A DNA stretch of 64,000 nt, taken from positions 124,001-188,000 of the forward strand of contig FPAN01000005.1 in assembly GCA_900116395.1 (NCBI GenBank), written 5' to 3'. Of the stretch, positions 15,145 through 25,693 are shown one piece after another. Position 1 is the stretch's first letter. Every line of letters starts with the position of its first letter. Source of the DNA: Lachnospiraceae bacterium XBD2001 (lineage in GTDB: Bacteria > Bacillota > Clostridia > Lachnospirales > Lachnospiraceae). The position numbers and the translations under genes were made by a program. Below the pieces are notes generated by a model. That model had not been told where the DNA came from and did no database searches. It saw only the letters and a program-made list of their open reading frames with translations.

Positions 15145-18100
15145 ATGAACCAGTTATATGACCAACAGCAAGAACACGATAATTGCGGTATCGGAGCCAT
15201 CGTCAATATTCATGGTAAGAAGTCTCATCAGACCGTATCCGACGCCCTGAAGATTGTTGAGAACCTTGAGCATCGCGCCGGCAAAGACGCTTCCGGCGAG
15301 ACCGGTGACGGTGTTGGTATTATGTTGCAAATCTCACATAAGTTCTTCTCTAAGATTGGAAGAGATTTTCAGCTGGACCTTGGTGAGGAACGGGATTACG
15401 GTGTGGGCATGTTCTTCCTGCCAACGGATGCCAAGAGTCGCAACCGTGTGAAGAAGATGTTTGAGATTATTGTAGAGAAGGAAGGTCTTACCTTCTTAGG
15501 ATGGAGAGAAGTTCCGACCCAGCCCAAGATCTTAGGCCAGGTTGCCTTGTCCTGTATGCCGTATATTATGCAGGCCTTCATCAAGCGCCCGGCGGATGTG
15601 GCAAGAGGATTGGACTTCGACCGGAAGCTCTATGTGGTACGTCGCGTCTTCGAGCAGACCTGTGAGGACAACACCTATGTGGTCTCCATGTCCAGCCGTA
15701 CCATTGTCTATAAGGGTATGTTCTTAGTTGGTCAGCTTCGTACCTTCTTTACTGACTTGGAAGATGAAGATTACGAATCTGCCATCGCCCTGGTGCATTC
15801 CAGATTCTCCACCAACACCAATCCAAGCTGGGAGCGCGCCCATCCAAACCGTTTCATTGTCCACAACGGCGAGATCAATACCATCAAGGGTAATGCAGAT
15901 AAGATGCTCTCCCGGGAAGAGACCATGTACTCCCCGTTTTTGGAAAACGAAATGTCAAAAGTGACTCCGGTGATTAACACCTCCGGCAGTGATTCCGCCA
16001 TGTTGGATAACACCTTAGAGTTCTTGGTGATGAACGGTATGCCGCTACCATTGGCTGTAATGATTACCATTCCGGAGCCGTGGCTTCATAACAAGGCTAT
16101 GGATCAGGATCGCAAGGATTTTTACCAGTACTATGCCACCATGATGGAGCCATGGGACGGACCGGCGTCCATCCTGTTCTCCGACGGTGATGTAATGGGT
16201 GCGGTTCTTGACCGTAACGGTCTTCGTCCATCCCGCTATTATATTACCAAGGATGGTTACCTCATCCTCTCTTCCGAGGTAGGGGTTCTTTCGGTAGCGG
16301 AATCCAATATTCTAAAAAAAGACCGCCTGAAACCGGGCAAGATGCTCCTGGTAGATACCGTTAACGGTCGCCTCATCGACGATGAGGAACTAAAACACGA
16401 CTATGCAACCCGTCAGCCTTACGGGGAATGGTTGGACCAGAACCTGGTACATCTCCATGATCTGCCGATTCCCAATGAGCGTCCGCAGCGTTACTCCACC
16501 GAGGAACGTCGTCGCCTTCAGAAGGCCTTCGGCTATTCCTATGAAGACTATCGGGAGACCATTCTTCCAATGGCCATCGGTGGTACGGAAGGCATTGGTG
16601 CTATGGGTATCGATACACCGTTAGCAGCCTTATCCAGCCATCATCAGCCGCTGTTTCATTACTTTAAGCAGCTGTTTGCCCAGGTAACCAATCCGCCCAT
16701 TGATTCCATTCGTGAAGAGGTGGTAACCTCTGCTACCATTTTCCTTGGCAGTGCAGGAAATGTTTTAGAGGAGAAAGCTTCCAACTGCAAGCTGCTTCGT
16801 ATCAATAATCCGATTCTTACCGATACGGATTTACTTAAGATTAAAAATATGAAGGTGGATGGCTTCAAGGTAGAGACCATCCCGATTACTTACTATAAGA
16901 ACACCTCCCTGGAGAAGGCCTTGGATCATCTGGCTGTGGAGGCGGACCGTGCTTACCGCGACCGGGCCAACGTTATCATCCTTAGTGACCGTGGCGTGGA
17001 CGAGAACCATGTGGCAATCCCGTCCTTGTTGGCGGTTTCTGCGCTGCAGCAGCACCTGGTTCGGACTAAGAAGCGTACCCGTTTATCTCTGATCTTAGAG
17101 AGCGGCGAGCCAAGAAGCGTTCATCATTTTGCCACCTTATTGGGTTATGGTGTCTCTGCCATCAATCCATATCTGGCCTTAGAGTCCATCGGTGAACTCA
17201 TCGAAGACGGCCTGTTGGATAAGGATTACTATGCTGCCGTGGATTCTTACAACCATGCAGTGATTACCGGCATTATAAAGATTGCCTCCAAAATGGGTAT
17301 TTCCACCATCCAGTCCTATCAGGGTGCGAAGATTTTCGAAGCCATCGGGATCCATCGGGATGTGATTGACCGCTATTTTACCGGTACCGTCAGTCGCGTT
17401 GGCGGAATCGGATTGGCAGATATTCAGGCCGATGTGGAATACCTCCACGACAAGGCCTTCGACCCATTGGAATTAAGTTGTGACACCACCTTGGATAGCT
17501 CCGGCGACCACAAGATGCGAAGTTCCAAGGAGGAGCATCTCTATAATCCCAAGACCATCCATCTCCTACAGATGGCCACCCGCAGCGGAAGTTATGAGAC
17601 CTTCAAGAACTACACCAAGTCCTTAGAGGAATTCGACAATGCCATGGCCCTTCGCAGTCTCTTGGATTTTCACTATGCCAAGAAACCACTGCCACTGGAT
17701 GAGGTAGAATCGGCCGCTTCCATTATGAAGCGCTTCAAGACCGGCGCCATGAGTTACGGCTCTATCTCTAAGGAAGCCCATGAGACCTTGGCCATTGCCA
17801 TGAACGAGATCCACGGCAAGTCCAATACCGGCGAAGGTGGCGAGGACGAAAGCCGCCTGACCATTGGAAAAGACGGTCGGAATCGCTGCTCTGCCATCAA
17901 GCAGGTTGCATCCGGACGTTTTGGTGTCACCAGCCGTTATCTGGTCTCTGCCCAAGAGATTCAGATTAAGATGGCACAGGGTGCCAAGCCGGGAGAAGGC
18001 GGACACTTACCGGGCAAGAAGGTCTATCCTTGGATTGCCAAGACCAGACTCTCCACACCGGGTGTGTCCTTAATCTCTCCGCCACCCCACCATGATATTT

Positions 18101-19659
18101 ATTCCATCGAGGACTTGGCGGAACTGATTTATGATTTGAAAAATGCCAACAAGAACGCACGAATCTCTGTGAAGTTGGTATCCGAGGCAGGCGTTGGAAC
18201 CGTAGCAAGCGGTGTTGCTAAGGCCGGTGCCGGCGTCATCCTAATCTCCGGATACGACGGAGGTACCGGTGCCGCACCGATTAGCTCCATTCACAATGCA
18301 GGTATGCCTTGGGAGTTAGGCTTGGCAGAAGCACATCGTGCACTGATTGAGAATGGCTTACGTAACAAGGTGGTGATTGAGACCGACGGTAAGTTGATGT
18401 CCGGCCGGGACGTTGCCATTGCTGCCATGCTTGGTGCGGAGGAATTCGGATTTGCTACCGCTCCACTGGTTACCATGGGTTGTGTCATGATGCGTGTCTG
18501 CAACAAGGATACCTGTCCTGTTGGAATTGCAACACAGAATCCGGAACTGCGGAAACGCTTTGCCGGCAAGCCGGAATATGTAGTGAACTTCATGACCTTC
18601 ATTGCGGAGGAGCTTCGGGAATATATGGCCAAGCTTGGTGTTCGCACCTTAGATGAGTTGGTGGGTCGTACGGACCTGTTGCAGGTGCGTGGAGATTTGG
18701 ATGCACGGGATTCCAAGTTGGAATTGGATGCCATTTTGCATAATCCGTTTGTAGGCAAGGACTACCGTGTATCTTATGACAAGAAGAACCTATTCGATTT
18801 TGCCTTGGATTCCACCTTGGATGAAACCACGGTGATTCCATATTTTACCGGCAAGGAAAGCGGTGACCTGGACGTACAGGTATCCAATACGGACCGTGCC
18901 TTCGGAACCCTGTTCGGTGCGGAAGTGACACGCACGAACTCTACGGATTTGGAGGAAGATACCTATCGCATCCATGCACATGGTGCCGGTGGACAGAGCT
19001 TCGGGGCCTTCGTTCCAAAGGGTGTCACCATCACCCTAGAGGGCGATAGCAACGACTACTTCGGTAAGGGGCTCTCCGGCGGTAAGCTGGCTGTTTTCCC
19101 ACCGAAGGATCATGGTTATGCCGCCAGCGAGAATGTCATCATCGGTAACGTAGCTCTCTACGGCGCCACCAGCGGAAGCGCTTACATTAACGGCCTTGCC
19201 GGCGAGCGCTTCTGTGTCCGTAACTCCGGTGCCACTGCTGTTGTGGAAGGATGCGGTGATCACGGCTTAGAGTATATGACCGGGGGACGTGCTGTAGTTC
19301 TTGGCCCGGTAGGTAAGAACTTCGCTGCCGGTATGAGCGGCGGTGTGGCCTACGTCTTAGATGAGAAGGCCAACCTCTATCGTCACCTGAACAAGTCCAT
19401 GGTGTCCCTAGAGAGTGTCACCGATAAGTACGATGTTTTGGAGTTGAAGGAGTTAATCGCTGCCCACGTTGCAGCTTCCGGTTCCAAGAAGGGCAAGGAA
19501 ATCTATGACCACTTCAGCGATTATCTGCCGAAGTTCAAGAAGATTATGCCACACGATTATAAGAAGATGATGATGACCATCGTCCAGATGGAAGAAAAAG
19601 GATTGAGCAGTGAGCAGGCCGCTATGGAAGCATTCCATATTGTAACGGCTGCCAAGTAG
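15145..19659 (+). CDS. gltB: Glutamate synthase large subunit (GOGAT)
   Basis: A 1504-residue amidotransferase that makes two glutamates from glutamine and 2-oxoglutarate with electrons from GltD. I start at ATG 15145, which follows AGGAGGACCAC; a longer frame from 15046 would run through the leader terminator. After a short propeptide the nucleophile sits in HDNCGIGA (Cys14). Then come the class II glutaminase, a central domain, the FMN barrel (SYGSISKEAHETLA and GKSNTGEGGE near 870), the 3Fe-4S cysteines CVMMRVCNKDTC and a GXGXG beta-helix tail. GltD follows after 10 bases. The leader hairpin suggests nitrogen-controlled read-through. Confidence 0.96.
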   Translation: MNQLYDQQQEHDNCGIGAIVNIHGKKSHQTVSDALKIVENLEHRAGKDASGETGDGVGIMLQISHKFFSKIGRDFQLDLGEERDYGVGMFFLPTDAKSRNRVKKMFEIIVEKEGLTFLGWREVPTQPKILGQVALSCMPYIMQAFIKRPADVARGLDFDRKLYVVRRVFEQTCEDNTYVVSMSSRTIVYKGMFLVGQLRTFFTDLEDEDYESAIALVHSRFSTNTNPSWERAHPNRFIVHNGEINTIKGNADKMLSREETMYSPFLENEMSKVTPVINTSGSDSAMLDNTLEFLVMNGMPLPLAVMITIPEPWLHNKAMDQDRKDFYQYYATMMEPWDGPASILFSDGDVMGAVLDRNGLRPSRYYITKDGYLILSSEVGVLSVAESNILKKDRLKPGKMLLVDTVNGRLIDDEELKHDYATRQPYGEWLDQNLVHLHDLPIPNERPQRYSTEERRRLQKAFGYSYEDYRETILPMAIGGTEGIGAMGIDTPLAALSSHHQPLFHYFKQLFAQVTNPPIDSIREEVVTSATIFLGSAGNVLEEKASNCKLLRINNPILTDTDLLKIKNMKVDGFKVETIPITYYKNTSLEKALDHLAVEADRAYRDRANVIILSDRGVDENHVAIPSLLAVSALQQHLVRTKKRTRLSLILESGEPRSVHHFATLLGYGVSAINPYLALESIGELIEDGLLDKDYYAAVDSYNHAVITGIIKIASKMGISTIQSYQGAKIFEAIGIHRDVIDRYFTGTVSRVGGIGLADIQADVEYLHDKAFDPLELSCDTTLDSSGDHKMRSSKEEHLYNPKTIHLLQMATRSGSYETFKNYTKSLEEFDNAMALRSLLDFHYAKKPLPLDEVESAASIMKRFKTGAMSYGSISKEAHETLAIAMNEIHGKSNTGEGGEDESRLTIGKDGRNRCSAIKQVASGRFGVTSRYLVSAQEIQIKMAQGAKPGEGGHLPGKKVYPWIAKTRLSTPGVSLISPPPHHDIYSIEDLAELIYDLKNANKNARISVKLVSEAGVGTVASGVAKAGAGVILISGYDGGTGAAPISSIHNAGMPWELGLAEAHRALIENGLRNKVVIETDGKLMSGRDVAIAAMLGAEEFGFATAPLVTMGCVMMRVCNKDTCPVGIATQNPELRKRFAGKPEYVVNFMTFIAEELREYMAKLGVRTLDELVGRTDLLQVRGDLDARDSKLELDAILHNPFVGKDYRVSYDKKNLFDFALDSTLDETTVIPYFTGKESGDLDVQVSNTDRAFGTLFGAEVTRTNSTDLEEDTYRIHAHGAGGQSFGAFVPKGVTITLEGDSNDYFGKGLSGGKLAVFPPKDHGYAASENVIIGNVALYGATSGSAYINGLAGERFCVRNSGATAVVEGCGDHGLEYMTGGRAVVLGPVGKNFAAGMSGGVAYVLDEKANLYRHLNKSMVSLESVTDKYDVLELKELIAAHVAASGSKKGKEIYDHFSDYLPKFKKIMPHDYKKMMMTIVQMEEKGLSSEQAAMEAFHIVTAAK

Positions 19660-19669
19660 GAGGAAGATC

Positions 19670-21169
19670 ATGGGAAAAGCAACCGGATTTATGGATTATG
19701 AGCGGGTGGACGCCAACGCTTCTACCCCAAAAGAACGCATCAAGAATTTCTGTGAATTCCATATCGCATTATCCTTAGAGGAACAAAAGAGACAGGCTGC
19801 CCGCTGCATGGAATGCGGTGTACCTTTCTGCCAGTACGGAGAAGCCATTCAGGGCATGACCAGTGGTTGTCCACTCCACAATCTGATTCCGGAGTGGAAC
19901 GACCTGGTATACCATGGCAACTTCGAACAGGCTTATATCCGCCTGAAGAAGACCAGCAACTTCCCGGAGTTCACTTCTCGTGTTTGCCCTGCCCTCTGTG
20001 AGAAGGCTTGCACCTGTGGACTCCATGGGGATGCCGTCTCTACCAAGGAGAACGAGAAGGCCATCATTGAGTATGCATATGCGCACGGCTTTGCCGGTCC
20101 GAAGCCACCACAGGTTCGTACAGAGAAAAAGGTAGCTGTCATCGGCTCCGGCCCAAGCGGTCTTGCCGTTGCAGACCAGTTGAACCAGCGTGGTCACGAG
20201 GTCACCGTCTTCGAGCGAAACGATGCCATTGGCGGATTATTGCGCTATGGTATTCCCAATATGAAGTTGGAGAAACACATCATCGACCGGAAGGTCGCTG
20301 TGATGGAAGCGGAAGGTGTGCATTTTGTTGTAAACGCTGATGTTGGAAAAACAACAGATATCAAGAAATTAAAGAAGGAATATGATGCCATCGTGCTCTG
20401 CTGCGGAGCATCCAATCCTCGTAATATTGAAGCACCGGGACGTGAGGGTGATGGAATCTACTTTGCGGTAGATTTCTTAACTGCAACCACCAAGCGTCTG
20501 GTAGACGGTGTTCTACCGGAGAGCGCATTTACCGATGCCAGCTTCCCGAGCGCCAAAGGCAAGGACGTTATCATCATCGGCGGCGGTGATACCGGCAACG
20601 ACTGTGTCGGCACCTGCATCCGCCATGGCGCCAAGTCTGTCACACAATTAGAGATGATGCCGGAACCACCGGCGGAACGTCTCGAGAGCAATCCTTGGCC
20701 ACAATGGCCGCTTGTGAAGAAGACCGATTATGGCCAGGAAGAATCTGCGGCCGTCTTCGGTCAGGACCCGCGGCTCTATACAACCACTGTTAGCGAATTT
20801 ATTCGTGATAAGAAGGGGAACTTGAAGAAAGTGGTGCTGGTATCCTTGAAGTCGGAAGTAGACAAGAAGACGGGACGTCGCATGATGGTACCAGATGAAT
20901 CCACCAAGCGTGAAGTGCCATGTCAGTTGGTACTCATTGCAGCAGGCTTCCTAGGAAGTGAGTCCTATGTTACCAAAGCATTCGGCGTAGATGTGACAGA
21001 ACGCACCAATGTAAAGACCGGTGCAGATGATCACAAGACCAGCGTTGCAGGTATCTACACTGCCGGTGATATGCATACCGGACAGTCCTTAGTAGTAAAG
21101 GCCATCGCAGAAGGTCGTGCCTGTGCTGCCGAAGTAGATGCCTATCTGATGGGATATACGAATCTATAA
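19670..21169 (+). CDS. gltD: Glutamate synthase small subunit
   Basis: A 499-residue NAD(P)H-dependent flavoprotein that feeds electrons to GltB. The N-terminal Fe-S domain has CMECGVPFC (about residue 47), GCPLHNLIPEW and ALCEKACTCG. The first dinucleotide fold is GSGPSGLAVADQ (about 158) and the second IIGGGDTGNDCVG (about 302). The AGGAGG site overlaps the gltB stop region, so the pair is translated together. It ends at 21169 before a strong terminator. The domain order and size are standard; NADPH versus NADH use cannot be assigned from this reading. Confidence 0.95.
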   Translation: MGKATGFMDYERVDANASTPKERIKNFCEFHIALSLEEQKRQAARCMECGVPFCQYGEAIQGMTSGCPLHNLIPEWNDLVYHGNFEQAYIRLKKTSNFPEFTSRVCPALCEKACTCGLHGDAVSTKENEKAIIEYAYAHGFAGPKPPQVRTEKKVAVIGSGPSGLAVADQLNQRGHEVTVFERNDAIGGLLRYGIPNMKLEKHIIDRKVAVMEAEGVHFVVNADVGKTTDIKKLKKEYDAIVLCCGASNPRNIEAPGREGDGIYFAVDFLTATTKRLVDGVLPESAFTDASFPSAKGKDVIIIGGGDTGNDCVGTCIRHGAKSVTQLEMMPEPPAERLESNPWPQWPLVKKTDYGQEESAAVFGQDPRLYTTTVSEFIRDKKGNLKKVVLVSLKSEVDKKTGRRMMVPDESTKREVPCQLVLIAAGFLGSESYVTKAFGVDVTERTNVKTGADDHKTSVAGIYTAGDMHTGQSLVVKAIAEGRACAAEVDAYLMGYTNL

Positions 21170-21177
21170 ACAATAAA

Positions 21178-21203
21178 GACCGGGGATTTCCCCGGTCCTT
21201 TTC
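21178..21203. terminator. Terminator between convergent gltD and greA
   Basis: The hairpin GACCGGGG-ATTT-CCCCGGTC is followed by CTTTTCC on the plus strand and AATAAAG lies on the other side. It serves gltBD and perhaps greA. Confidence 0.85.
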
Positions 21204-21204
21204 C

Positions 21205-21708
21205 TTAAAAACTCTTAATCTCGTCCTCCGCATCATCGGTGCTCTCATCGATGGAGCGAATCTCTACATCATAGGAGTAGCTATCATCTACTTCGATGGT
21301 GACGGTATCTCCTACCTTATGTCCCAATAACGCTTTTCCAAGGGGAGATTCTATACTAATCTTTCCCTTCAAAGAATTGCTTCGGATAGAAGTTACAATC
21401 TTATAAGTCTCTTCCATATCGTCTTCCGGGAAGTACAATGTTACGGTATTATTCATACCTACTTCACCACTCTTAGAATCATCTTCCACAATGGTAGCGA
21501 ATTTCAACATATTCTCTAAGTAGCGAATACGACTCTCATTCTGATTCTTCGCCTTTTTCGCTGCATAATATTCAAAGTTCTCAGAGAGATCACCCTGAGC
21601 GCGAGCTTCCTTCACTTCTGCTATTAGTTGCGGGCGAATCTCTAACTTTCTCTTTTCAATTTCCGCTTCAATCTTTGCTACATCTGATTTGGTTAATCGT
21701 TCTGCCAT
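21205..21708 (-). CDS. greA: GreA-family transcript cleavage factor
   Basis: A 167-residue protein that enters the RNA polymerase secondary channel and stimulates cleavage of backtracked RNA. The N-terminal coiled coil carries ARAQGDLSENFEYYAAK, whose D-x-S-E acidic tip is the catalytic feature. The C-terminal FKBP-like domain has SPLGKALLGHKVGD. ATG 21708 is preferred because GGAGAGG lies nine bases upstream; an earlier in-frame Met at 21735 is inside the preceding gene. An acidic tail of about 15 residues (DESTDDAEDE) extends beyond the usual end. It follows hepT by one base, so it may be cotranscribed with that toxin-antitoxin pair. Confidence 0.92.
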   Translation of the reverse strand: MAERLTKSDVAKIEAEIEKRKLEIRPQLIAEVKEARAQGDLSENFEYYAAKKAKNQNESRIRYLENMLKFATIVEDDSKSGEVGMNNTVTLYFPEDDMEETYKIVTSIRSNSLKGKISIESPLGKALLGHKVGDTVTIEVDDSYSYDVEIRSIDESTDDAEDEIKSF

Positions 21709-21709
21709 T

Positions 21710-22069
21710 TCAATCATCCTCTCCTGAATCAGCATTATTATCTTTTCTAATCACCGACAATAATTCCGGTATATCATTCTTAAGTGTCTCATATACAATT
21801 CCTAATTCTACATGCCCATAATCATGAACGATACGATTTCTTAAACCGGAAATCGCCATCCACGGAATGCTCGGACGACTTCGTCGATACTCTTCGCTTA
21901 AATGCTTTGCATTTTCCGAAACCTGGATTAATCGAAAAAGCATCGAGTCCAATAATATTTCATTCTCAGCTAACTCTTCTTGTGCAACATTTGCTGTGTG
22001 TTTTACAACAAACTCAAGATCATCTTCAATCTTACGTGCATAATATGTATCTGTTTTACGATTATCCAT
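21710..22069 (-). CDS. hepT: HepT-like HEPN toxin (DUF86)
   Basis: A 119-residue all-helical HEPN protein. The RNase motif R-x4-H-x-Y is intact as RNRIVHDY (about residue 77), the pattern of HepT toxins that cut RNA and whose tyrosine is AMPylated by the partner MntA. The start at 22069 overlaps the partner gene by eight bases. The C-terminus is short and acidic. Activity is inferred from the family. Its location between the antitoxin gene and greA means the pair shares an mRNA with an essential-type transcription factor, which is uncommon in my experience. Confidence 0.85.
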   Translation of the reverse strand: MDNRKTDTYYARKIEDDLEFVVKHTANVAQEELAENEILLDSMLFRLIQVSENAKHLSEEYRRSRPSIPWMAISGLRNRIVHDYGHVELGIVYETLKNDIPELLSVIRKDNNADSGEDD

Positions 22070-22535
22070 AGATTTTAATTCCGTCCTTCAGCACTTCCTC
22101 TAAAAGCTGCTCATTACTAACCAATTGCTTCATATCCAGCAAATCAATTTTCTTGTGAAGTTCCTGGCGCAATCGTTCCACCATTTCATAATACTTCAAT
22201 CCTGTTGTAGTTGTGGAAATCAACAAATCAACATCACTCTCTTCAGTAGGGATCCCCTTTGCATACGAACCAAATAAATAGCAGAATTTCACATCATAAT
22301 CCGCTAATACTATTTTAACCTTTTGACATAAATCATCCAAAAGAATAATTCCATTCGTCTCATCAATATAATTTATTTTATTCAGCCCATCCAGCAAGTA
22401 TCGATACTTCAGCGTCTCTGTTTTTTTGTCATTATTTTCGTATTCCACGTATGTGCGAAGTGAAACACCTAACGCTTTCGCCGCTTCTTGTTGCGTTAAT
22501 TTTTTTTCTGTACGAATTGTTTTCAATTCCGTCAT
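22062..22535 (-). CDS. MNT nucleotidyltransferase antitoxin fused to an XRE HTH
   Basis: A 157-residue two-domain protein. Residues 1-60 are an XRE helix-turn-helix (KLTQQEAAKALGVSLRTYVE). Residues 75-157 are a minimal nucleotidyltransferase with GSYAKGIPTEESDVDLL, a full GS-x10-DxD motif, and a later KIDLLD supplying the third acidic residue. In characterised MntA/HepT pairs the MNT enzyme adds AMP to the toxin's tyrosine. Here the HTH would also let it repress its own operon. ATG 22535 has AGGAGG at good spacing; a GTG two codons earlier is less likely. Dyads suited to an HTH protein lie just upstream. Confidence 0.87.
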   Translation of the reverse strand: MTELKTIRTEKKLTQQEAAKALGVSLRTYVEYENNDKKTETLKYRYLLDGLNKINYIDETNGIILLDDLCQKVKIVLADYDVKFCYLFGSYAKGIPTEESDVDLLISTTTTGLKYYEMVERLRQELHKKIDLLDMKQLVSNEQLLEEVLKDGIKIYG

Positions 22536-22555
22536 TTGCACATCCTCCTATTCAT

Positions 22556-22637
22556 ATTATGTAATTTTTGCATGTTAATGTCAATTCATATGCAAATTCT
22601 GCATATTTAAAATTACATATATGCAAAATTTGCACAT
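22556..22637 (-). promoter_or_regulatory. Promoter and operator dyads of the HTH-MNT/HepT operon
   Basis: TTGACA (22584-22579) and CATAAT (22561-22556) are 17 bases apart on the minus strand. Two dyads of the form ATATGCA-N5-TGCATAT lie at 22588-22606 (perfect) and 22619-22637 (one mismatch), 31 bases apart. An ATGCAAAAAT half-site lies inside the spacer. They are good candidates for binding by the HTH of the antitoxin. Confidence 0.7.
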
Positions 22638-22659
22638 GAGAATTTCCGAATGTGCAATC

Positions 22660-22693
22660 AAAAAAAAAGCGCCCACGACTGAGCCGCGGGCGC
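22660..22693 (-). terminator. Terminator of the ATP synthase operon
   Basis: On the minus strand the stem GCGCCCGCGG/CTCGTGGGCGC-type hairpin (22693-22669) is followed by nine T residues. It lies after the small coiled-coil gene that ends the atp operon. Confidence 0.85.
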
Positions 22694-22721
22694 AAAATAA
22701 TCCTATGTTATCAACGGAAAG

Positions 22722-22928
22722 TTACTGCTTCCGACGCTGCTGGTATACCAGCGCAAGCATATCTTCTTCGTATTTCTCATCGGAATGTTGCGCAATCTCT
22801 TCCAAGATTTGTTTCTTCTTGCCTTCGATGCGCTCGATATCTTTACGAAGCTGTTCTTCTTCCGCTTCCAGGGAGCTAAGCTCCACTTTCAGATCTTCGA
22901 TGATCTCTTTGTTTGTTCTAGATAACAT
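22722..22928 (-). CDS. Small coiled-coil protein at the end of the atp operon
   Basis: A 68-residue highly charged protein that I do not recognise. Residues 5-45 form a heptad-like helix (LKVELSSLEAEEEQLRKD, then IERIEGKKKQILEEI). A short basic tail ends QQRRKQ. It follows atpC by 17 bases with no terminator between, and the operon terminator comes after it, so it is cotranscribed with the ATP synthase. A role in ATP synthase assembly or inhibition is possible but rests only on position. The start is ATG 22928 with a modest AGGAAACGC site. Confidence 0.7.
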   Translation of the reverse strand: MLSRTNKEIIEDLKVELSSLEAEEEQLRKDIERIEGKKKQILEEIAQHSDEKYEEDMLALVYQQRRKQ

Positions 22929-22945
22929 AGCGTTTCCTCATTCTG

Positions 22946-23359
22946 TTATTTCTTCAAGACTTCCTGACGAACCAGAGCTTTGCGAAGTGCCAGCTCTGCA
23001 CGCATTACATCGAGATTGCTGTCCTTGTGCTCAAGACGTTCTCTCGCACGCTCCTCCGCACTCTTCGCACGGGATTCATCGATCTCGCCCGGCCACTCTG
23101 CAATCTCTGCAAGTAAGGTTACCTTATCTCCGAGGATTTGTCCAATGCCGGAATGAACGGCAGCATACTTCTTGGAATCGCCTTCCGTGATGGTGACAAT
23201 TCCCGGAGCAAGTACGGTTGCCAGCGGGATATGGTTCTTATACACACCAATCTCACCTTCCACCGTATTAAATTCGATCATAGAAGCCTCACCCTGATAG
23301 AATACTCGATCCGGTGTGATGATTTCTATTTCAAATAAATTCTTGTCTGATTCTGCCAT
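22946..23359 (-). CDS. atpC: ATP synthase epsilon subunit
   Basis: A 137-residue central-stalk subunit of F1. The beta-sandwich domain opens FEIEIITPDRVFYQGEA and contains EGEIGVYKNHIPLAT and GIGQILGDKVTLL. The two C-terminal helices (ERARERLEHK and AELALRKALVR) are the extendable regulatory part. It follows atpD by 11 bases. Length and domain order are normal. Confidence 0.95.
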   Translation of the reverse strand: MAESDKNLFEIEIITPDRVFYQGEASMIEFNTVEGEIGVYKNHIPLATVLAPGIVTITEGDSKKYAAVHSGIGQILGDKVTLLAEIAEWPGEIDESRAKSAEERARERLEHKDSNLDVMRAELALRKALVRQEVLKK

Positions 23360-23370
23360 TGCCTCACCCC

Positions 23371-24810
<1,440 letters not shown>

Positions 24811-24815
24811 TTAGG

Positions 24816-25673
24816 CTACGAGATTGCCTCTGCACCTGCGATGATCTCCGTCAGCTCCTGTGTAATGGATCCCTGACGGGCTCTGTTGTACTTCAACGTC
24901 AAATCGCTGATCATTTCCTCTGCGTTGCTGGTTGCATTGTCCATGGCTTGCATACGCGCACCATTTTCACTGGCAACTGCCTCAATCAACGCTCCGTACA
25001 CCAGGCTTGTGATGTACTTCGGAATAATCAGTCCGATTGCTTCCTCTTCGTTAGGTTCGAAGTTCATCAGAAGGTTCTTGTCCATACCTTCTATATCTGC
25101 TTCGTCCACCTCAACCGGAAGCAATTTCAAAAGCTTCGGCTGGTGTACCACCGTATTCTTAAAATGTGTGTAAGCAAGATAGATTTCTCCAATCTCACCG
25201 GAGGTATATGCGGTTAACACATCCTTACAGATGGCCATTGCATCTTCGTAGGTCGGAGCTTCCATTACCTCGTTGTATTCCTTGGCAATGTGATAACCAC
25301 GAATGGCTAAGCCCTCTTCACCCTTATGTCCGATGGCATATACTTCCACATCTTCTGCAGGAAGGTCTCCCTGGGTCAACAGCTTTACAACACTACTGTT
25401 GTAACCGCCTGCCAATCCTCGGTTGGAGGAAATGGTGATGACCGCCTTCTTGGTGGATTCCTGCTTATTCAGATACGGATGATTCACACTTCCGGCCTTG
25501 GCCAACATGGTGCAAACCGTGTCATACATGTAATTGAAGTATGGTGCGGTCTGCTCCGCTCTGCCCTTAGCCTTCTGTAACTTAACGGTAGATACAAGCT
25601 TCATGGCTTTTGTGATCTGCTGAGTACTGGAAATACTACTACGGCGTCTCTTAATGTCTCTCATTGAGGCCAT
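24816..25673 (-). CDS. atpG: ATP synthase gamma subunit
   Basis: Central rotor shaft of F1, about 285 residues. The N-terminal coiled coil (MASMRDIKRRRSSISSTQQI, then TKAMKLVSTVKLQKA) and C-terminal ARQGSITQELTEIIAGAEA are the family's conserved ends. ATG 25673 sits nine bases after AAAGGTGG; an ATG two codons earlier at 25679 is possible but too close to it. The gene begins about 20 bases after atpA. The middle domain SNRGLAGGYNSSV is standard. Confidence 0.95.
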   Translation of the reverse strand: MASMRDIKRRRSSISSTQQITKAMKLVSTVKLQKAKGRAEQTAPYFNYMYDTVCTMLAKAGSVNHPYLNKQESTKKAVITISSNRGLAGGYNSSVVKLLTQGDLPAEDVEVYAIGHKGEEGLAIRGYHIAKEYNEVMEAPTYEDAMAICKDVLTAYTSGEIGEIYLAYTHFKNTVVHQPKLLKLLPVEVDEADIEGMDKNLLMNFEPNEEEAIGLIIPKYITSLVYGALIEAVASENGARMQAMDNATSNAEEMISDLTLKYNRARQGSITQELTEIIAGAEAIS

Positions 25674-25693
25674 GCGCATTCACCACCTTTCGC

